From contig JAGTTD010000011.1 in NCBI GenBank assembly GCA_018398585.1, forward strand, positions 14,189,346-14,253,345: DNA of 64,000 nt, written 5' to 3'. Of this stretch, positions 58,801-64,000 are shown one piece after another. Source of the stretch: Simmondsia chinensis (Eukaryota; Streptophyta; Magnoliopsida; Caryophyllales; Simmondsiaceae). The notes under the pieces are model-generated. The model saw only the letters and a list, made by a program, of their open reading frames with translations, was not told the origin of the DNA and searched no databases. Position numbers and translations under genes: made by a program. Each line of letters begins with the position of its first letter. Position 1 is the first letter of the stretch.

Positions 58801-61800
58801 AGACTTACCAATGCAGAGTTAACAAACTTACGGAAACTTGCAAAGTCTCTTCCCTGTCATTTTGCTCTCGGTATGGTTTTTTCTCCTACATTGCTAGTTT
58901 GCTTCTTTTTCTTCACTTAACTCTTAACTCTATTTTTATGATATGAAGGGAGAAATAGGCATCATCAGGGTCTGGCCGCTGCTATAATAAAGCTCTGGGA
59001 GAAAAGCTTAGTAGTGAAAATTGCTGTCAAACGAGGAATTCAGAACACTAACAACAAATTGATGGCTGAGGAATTGCGGGTGCGTCGTATGTTGTATTGT
59101 TCAATCCAATGAGCCATTGTATTTCTAAATATTGTCTGTTTCATGATCCCTCCACTGAAAAAGGCTGCTGAGGATTTCATTATGCATGCATAAGTTGTTT
59201 TAGTACTGATCATGGAGGTCAGGGAGCAGGTTTTGTTTTAGGATTGATGCGACCTGTGACAGAATGCTGATTGCTTCTCCTCCTTGATTGTAAGGAGTAG
59301 ATTCTATTTCTGCGATTAATCTCTCGGATGCTTACCCAAGTGGAGGTGAACCTAGGCTTTCCTTCTGGAACAAATTTTTTGTTAGTCATAAGTGCGCACT
59401 CACCATTTCTGAGAGTTGCAGTAATAGAACGCCATAAAGTTTTGTATCAATTTACTTTGGTGGATGATCTTATCATGGACTTTCCATGATATTTTCCATT
59501 TGATTTAGTGGTATCCATGGGTTGGGTCCTAGGGGAGATGAAGCAGTGTTGTTAGAATTAGAATCTTGAACCACTTTTATTTTTGGTAAGTTAAAAAAAG
59601 TTTTTTTTTTGGGTAAGTCAGCGTTTTTATTTTTTATTACCAAAAAGAGCAAAGTACAAGAGTACAGGGGCAAACCCCCAACAAGTCCAAACAGTCTACA
59701 TGTCATTGGTTTTTTAATGAGAAGAATCTAATGGCAGTTGACACAAGCAGCACTGTTGCAGTACACTTCAAAAGCAGATGTCAAACTTTGCTTTCAGGAG
59801 CATTAATTACTTTTAAGTCTTATGTTTTGCCAAAAAAGGTTGATACCCGTTTACAATTGCAATTTTATAAGAAAGTTCAATAGATATTCATTTGGAAGCA
59901 TAAACTAAAATATCATTTGGCCAATAAGGCCTTGATCTAGCATGCTGGAGCCCTGGAATAGAAGACCCTAGCTTTAAATTCCCCTAATCCCACTTACCTA
60001 CCCAGAAAAGGAAAAATAAAACTACTGCTTGTGTAACCGGCAATCATGTATTAGCGAGTTTAAAATCTGTTGTTTAATGGCTATATGCTACGTAACAACC
60101 TTTATTTGAGTCCATGCTTTTGTGTTATATAGTTAAAAAATGTATTTCTCTTTACATGTAAGAAGAGAACCTGATCGTGGTTTAGTAACTTTCCAAACAT
60201 GTGAAATATGTTGCAGAGACTAACAGGAGGCGTTTTGCTACTAAGGAACAAGTATTTTATAGTGATGTATCGTGGAAAAGATTTCCTTCCCAGAAGTGTG
60301 GCTGTTGCTTTGGCTGAAAGACAGGAACTCACTAAGCAAATACAAGATGCGGAGGAAAAATTGCGAACCGGAGCAGCAGAAGCAGCTTCATCAAGTGAAG
60401 ATGGACGGGCACTTGCTGGTACTTTGGCTGAGTTTTATGAAGCTCAAGCCACATGGGGAAGGGAAATATCAGCTGAAGGACGTGAGAAGATGATAGAAGA
60501 AGCTTCCAGGGCTAAGAGAGTCAAGGAATTTAAGCGAATCGAGCATAAATTAGCTATTGTGAGCACATTACTTCTCAAATGCTAAGATTTGACCTTAGTT
60601 CTTTTGCTTTGCTTGTTTTCTATGCCTTGACATCCCACTTTCCATCATCCACTGTTCCTTTGGGGAAAAAAATGAAAAATAAAAAACTTGTTATGGTAAC
60701 TATAGTTACTTTGACTCCTCCATTCTATTTGAAAACCGTGTCACAAAAAGGATACTTGGACATAGTCATGAACTTAGACAATTCAAATTAGACCAAAAAC
60801 TTGAAACATCTTAAGGACTGTCCGAGTTTGACCTCTGAACACATACCCATATCTAACTTACATACTCAAGTCTAGGTAACATTGATGATAACTACTGATA
60901 AACTTCCAGCTTGTCGGTTTTCATTTTGACTAGTTATCTGTCAGAGTCTCCTACTTGCTTCAAATTGTACTAGTCCCTTATTTCCTTAGTTCACTTTCCC
61001 CTACGTTTAACTTCTGGAAAGAAAGAATCTGGATTCAAATTCTGAGTATACACTATCTAATTACCCATTTGTTTTTCAAAAAAATGTTACCAATTGCTAT
61101 TTTTGATCAGGAAGGTGGTTATTATGCCTTTTTTTAGTTGCATCATTATGGAAGCACAGGACAGAGATAATTAATAATTTATGATATATGTGGTCACTAG
61201 TGATAGTCAACAAGTTAGACACTTATAAGAAAACAAGCCATCTTATGTTTTACTTGTTTGAACTCAATGAACAAACAGGCCCAAGCCAAAAAGATTCGAG
61301 CAGAGAAGTTGTTGGCCAAAATAGAAAAATCAATGGTGCCTGTTGGTCCTTCTGATGACCATGAAACAATCACTGACGAAGAAAGGTTTATGTTTCGCAG
61401 AGTTGGCTTAAGAATGAAGGCATATTTGCCCGTTGGTATGTTCTCATGTTAAAAATTGTTGCATTAATCCTGATTGGTTTATCTTTGTTTCAATACTTTC
61501 ATATACACTAAATCCTGGACCGCATGGTTTATGGTTTTTGTGTGGCAACTTGTCAGGTATCCGTGGTATTTTTGATGGTGTTATTGAGAACATGCATTTG
61601 CACTGGAAGCATAGGGAACTTGTTAAGCTAATCACTAAACAGAAGACGCTTGCCTTCGTGGAGGAAACAGCCAGGTTACTGGAGTATGAGAGTGGTGGAA
61701 TACTAGTGGCAATAGAAAGAGTACCAAAAGGTTATGCTCTTATCTATTACCGTGGGAAGAATTATCAGAGACCCATTAGCCTGAGACCAAGAAACCTATT

Positions 61801-62342
61801 GACAAAGGCGAAAGCATTAAAGCGTGCAGTAGCCATGCAGCGCCATGAGGTTTGATAGTCTCCTGATTGCTGAATTATTCTTTTTAGCCGTGCCCTTACA
61901 TTATGATTTACTCGCTGTTGTGTCATAATTTGTATCTTATAGGCCCTCAGTCAGCATATATCGGAACTTGAGAGTAACATAGAGCAGCTGAAGAAGGAAA
62001 TTGTAAGTGGTGCTTTGGCTATTCTGAACTCAGTTGCATTAGGGTAAAACTGGAGACGTCAGCATGTGATAGAAATAATTTCGTTCAAAGCTTTAACTAC
62101 TCCAAATCAGAGTTTCAAGCGTTGTGAAACTATGGATTGTGATATTCTGGTAACCTTTTGGTACAAAATATTATTGTACTTATTTTTTTTTGGGTACAGA
62201 TTAGAATACGGGGTTAAACCTAAATTCATAATGGAGTTATTTACATCATAGGTCCTTGTACTTTGTCCACTTTGTCAATTAAATCCTTGTACGTTTCAAC
62301 AACCACCTAGTGCCTTGAGAGCCTCCCTCCGTGGCAGAAACT

Positions 62343-62376
<34 letters not shown>

Positions 62377-62955
62377 TGAATCGATGTACGTTTAAGTGTG
62401 TCAATTGAGTCTTTCTACAATGTACATCATGTCAATTTAATTTTTGAGTGAAATTGACTGAGTTTGCGACATATAATAGTCGCCACAAGTGGTTTTAAAT
62501 TGGATTAATGGGTGGATTTGTATTGTGTCAATTGCTTTTGACATGAGTGGGACATTAAAATTTCCGTCATTAACTTTTATTTTATCATAGGACTAAATTG
62601 ACACAATATAAATTTTAACAATTTAATGTACAATGACTAAATTGGCATAATGGTTAAAGTATAAGGACTTTCGCATAAATAACCCTTTATAATATTAGGA
62701 AATCACTGTAATTTTATAAAAAAAAGGTTGCGTACTTTGTCTGTAAGTGCTTTCAGCGTCAAGGGATTTGCAATCATCGTATTTCTATTCTTGTCAGCTA
62801 AAATGATATTAAGAGCAACGTTTATTTGAAAACAACTAAATATTCTCAAAAAGAATTGGCAGTTATTCAGAAAATGGTGAGAGTTTGTTGCTAGCAAGAG
62901 AGAATTTATTCTAATGCAGATACAGAATGTTCTCCCTGTGTAGACCCCTTGCACC

Positions 62956-63001
<46 letters not shown>

Positions 63002-63668
63002 ATCTGATATCCCTACTCATAACTGCTGTTGTCAATCTTTTTTGTCACTAGCAGAAGAGAAAATTTATGATCTTGCTACTCATACTTTATGCAGGGATAC
63101 TGTGAGGACACAGAGGATGAGGCAGTTCCTAGCTCAGACGGGGAGTTTCATCCAGTCTCAGAATTTGCGGAAGTGAGTTTTTTTACATGTTATATGTTCA
63201 TATATGCTCTTTTGTTTGCAATGAGTGCATTGAGTTGCTCTTGAAGTTTGAATTTACTGGCTTGTATTATATGAAACGGCCTGATCCAGAAAATGTATAT
63301 GATTGATAGAGCTTGTTGCAGAAGAGGCTTTGTTTCAGTGGTAAAATACTACCAAGAATGAGGTCCAACTAGAGATCCTAAGTTCAAATCCCTAACCTTG
63401 CTTACCAACTACAGTAACTGCCAAACTCTAGGAGCTTGTACCTGTTATTTTTAAATTGATTCCCTTCTCAAGCAGTGTACCATCGTTTCTGCAGCAGAGT
63501 GACCATGAAGATTCTCATGATGAGTATGCTAGTGAGGAAGACGAAGACATTGGTTGTGATGATTATGATGATGATGATAATGAGGGTGATCATCATAGTG
63601 GTGTCGGTGGTATGGATGATTTTACGAGCATTCAAGACTTTGATGAATCATTTGACGCGAAGCATTGA
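55826..63668 (+). CDS. CFM3: CRM-domain organellar RNA splicing factor (CFM3/EMB1865-like)
   Basis: Nine exons: 55826-56722, 58402-58870, 58949-59079, 60217-60558, 61279-61435, 61557-61849, 61943-62002, 63095-63172, 63495-63668. All are GT-AG with matching phases; about 866 residues, with Met7 (55844, [14 protein letters not shown]) the likelier start. A Ser/Thr/Pro-rich N-terminus fits a plastid or mitochondrial transit peptide. Three CRM domains follow at about residues 233-322 ([40 protein letters not shown]), 435-522 ([36 protein letters not shown]) and 647-740 ([27 protein letters not shown]). The second and third are separated by a coiled-coil region. The C-terminus is strongly acidic ([20 protein letters not shown]). 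CRM proteins bind group II introns and act in organelle splicing with partners such as CAF1/2. No defects seen. The N-terminal strings [19 protein letters not shown] and [18 protein letters not shown] suggest the At3g18390 (EMB1865) branch. Confidence 0.92.
57110..57380. repeat. Degenerate GAGCTCG-rich repeat in CRM gene intron 1
   Basis: Repeated gagttcgagct, agctcattaaggct, gttcggctcgat and ttggctcgatt phrases, typical of old hAT-like MITEs in plants. A similar but more decayed stretch lies at 8690-8890. Confidence 0.4.
59597..59700 (-). mobile_element. Truncated L1 3' end in CRM gene intron 3
   Basis: A T-run at about 59600-59610 is followed by gggtaagtcagcgttttta and accaaaaagagcaaagtaca, then caggggcaaacccccaac. 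On the - strand this is an L1-like 3' UTR ending in poly-A. No target duplication was confirmed. Confidence 0.45.
60715..60905. repeat. Dispersed repeat in CRM gene intron 4, related copy at 2985-3175
   Basis: Contains ggatacttggacatag, caaattagaccaaaaactt, tttgacctctgaacacatac and tctaacttacatactcaag, in the same order as related phrases in DUF639 intron 2. The class is unknown. Confidence 0.45.
62233..62690. mobile_element. MITE in CRM gene intron 7, with a poly-G tract
   Basis: Termini gttatttacatcataggtcc and the complement of the right end (gttatttatgcgaaagtcc, then ttatactttaaccattatgcc) form an imperfect inverted repeat of about 45 bp. The centre contains a run of about 30 G (62345-62374) and paired ttgacatgag or ttgacacaat phrases. 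Confidence 0.6.
63310..63440 (+). mobile_element. Possible tRNA-derived SINE in CRM gene intron 8
   Basis: tgtttcagtggtaaaat (box A-like) and taagttcaaatccctaa (box B-like) about 50 bp apart, followed by a T-rich tail. No target duplication was established. Confidence 0.35.
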
Positions 63669-64000
63669 TATATTTTCTTCGGAATAGTTGGCAGCATGGA
63701 ATTTCCTGTCAGAGATTCAATGAAGGTACTGCAGTACCATTAATTGATGTAATTTCGATACTTTGACCGCTGCCATAAATGCTGGAAGATTTTTGTTCCC
63801 TCTACCGGATATATATTTTTTTCTTTATGAAATGAGTCTTGAACCCCTGATTGTTGCCAAGGGCTTGTAGCTTTATCTACCGGAAAACATTTGCAAGGTA
63901 CTCTTGCTTATTCTCCATACTCAAGCTCAATTGCATAAGAGCGTATATATTTGGTTACAAAACAATATCGAGACTTTTTATCTAACTTCTTAAACTTTTA
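63669..64000. other. 3' flank of the CRM-domain gene
   Basis: Probable 3' UTR and downstream DNA. No other gene is visible to the end of the window. Confidence 0.5.

Overview
This window is nuclear DNA of a flowering plant, probably a eudicot. Three genes of ordinary angiosperm families lie in about 64 kb, with GT-AG introns and AT-rich noncoding DNA. Between them is a transposon graveyard: LTR retrotransposons (some primed by initiator tRNA-Met), plant L1 and RTE LINEs, SINEs, hAT, FAR1-type Mutator and CACTA elements, and MITEs. I cannot name the species.

Genes. (1) 1515-8438, + strand: the last eight exons of a DUF639 membrane-protein gene (630 residues in the window; the 5' exon or exons were not found). 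(2) 51569-52297, - strand: an intact single-exon VQ-motif protein of 242 residues. (3) 55826-63668, + strand: a nine-exon, three-CRM-domain organellar splicing factor of the CFM3/EMB1865 type, about 866 residues. From memory, Arabidopsis has a DUF639, a VQ and a CRM gene close together near At3g18350-At3g18390. If so, this window is a conserved gene block opened by about 43 kb of transposon insertions between the first two genes.

Transposon layout. 700-1309: 5'-truncated RTE LINE with an exact 16-bp target duplication. 9080-9810: foldback element. 11611-26359: a hAT element (exact 8-bp duplication) containing a decayed Ty3/gypsy retrotransposon (11667-23377). Inside that lies a 4.8-kb LTR retrotransposon in the opposite direction (14371-19140, exact 5-bp duplication). 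Its only long ORF encodes a PTB-like RRM domain instead of Gag-Pol. 27643-29513: probable 5' end of a copia-like element. 29522 to about 33345: a second hAT element with a LINE insertion and a MITE flanked by a 345-bp duplication of its host. 33346-35945: unclassified repeat with a solo LTR (34621-35394) holding an array of TGTGTCGACACA palindromes. 36232-36560: CACTA end. 36963-50482: a nest in which an AT-rich inverted-repeat element holds a FAR1-type MULE (38311-49700), itself split by a 5.9-kb full-length L1 LINE (38502-44408). 53068-54004: two tandem full-length SINEs with 5S-rRNA-derived heads. 54026-55388: a probable solo LTR carrying the same palindrome.

The most notable items are the RRM-bearing non-autonomous LTR retrotransposon, and the 5S-headed SINEs whose 3' tail matches the RTE LINE at the start of the window, a plausible SINE-LINE partnership. 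All positions and motifs were read by eye. Family names come from general knowledge, not from a database search.
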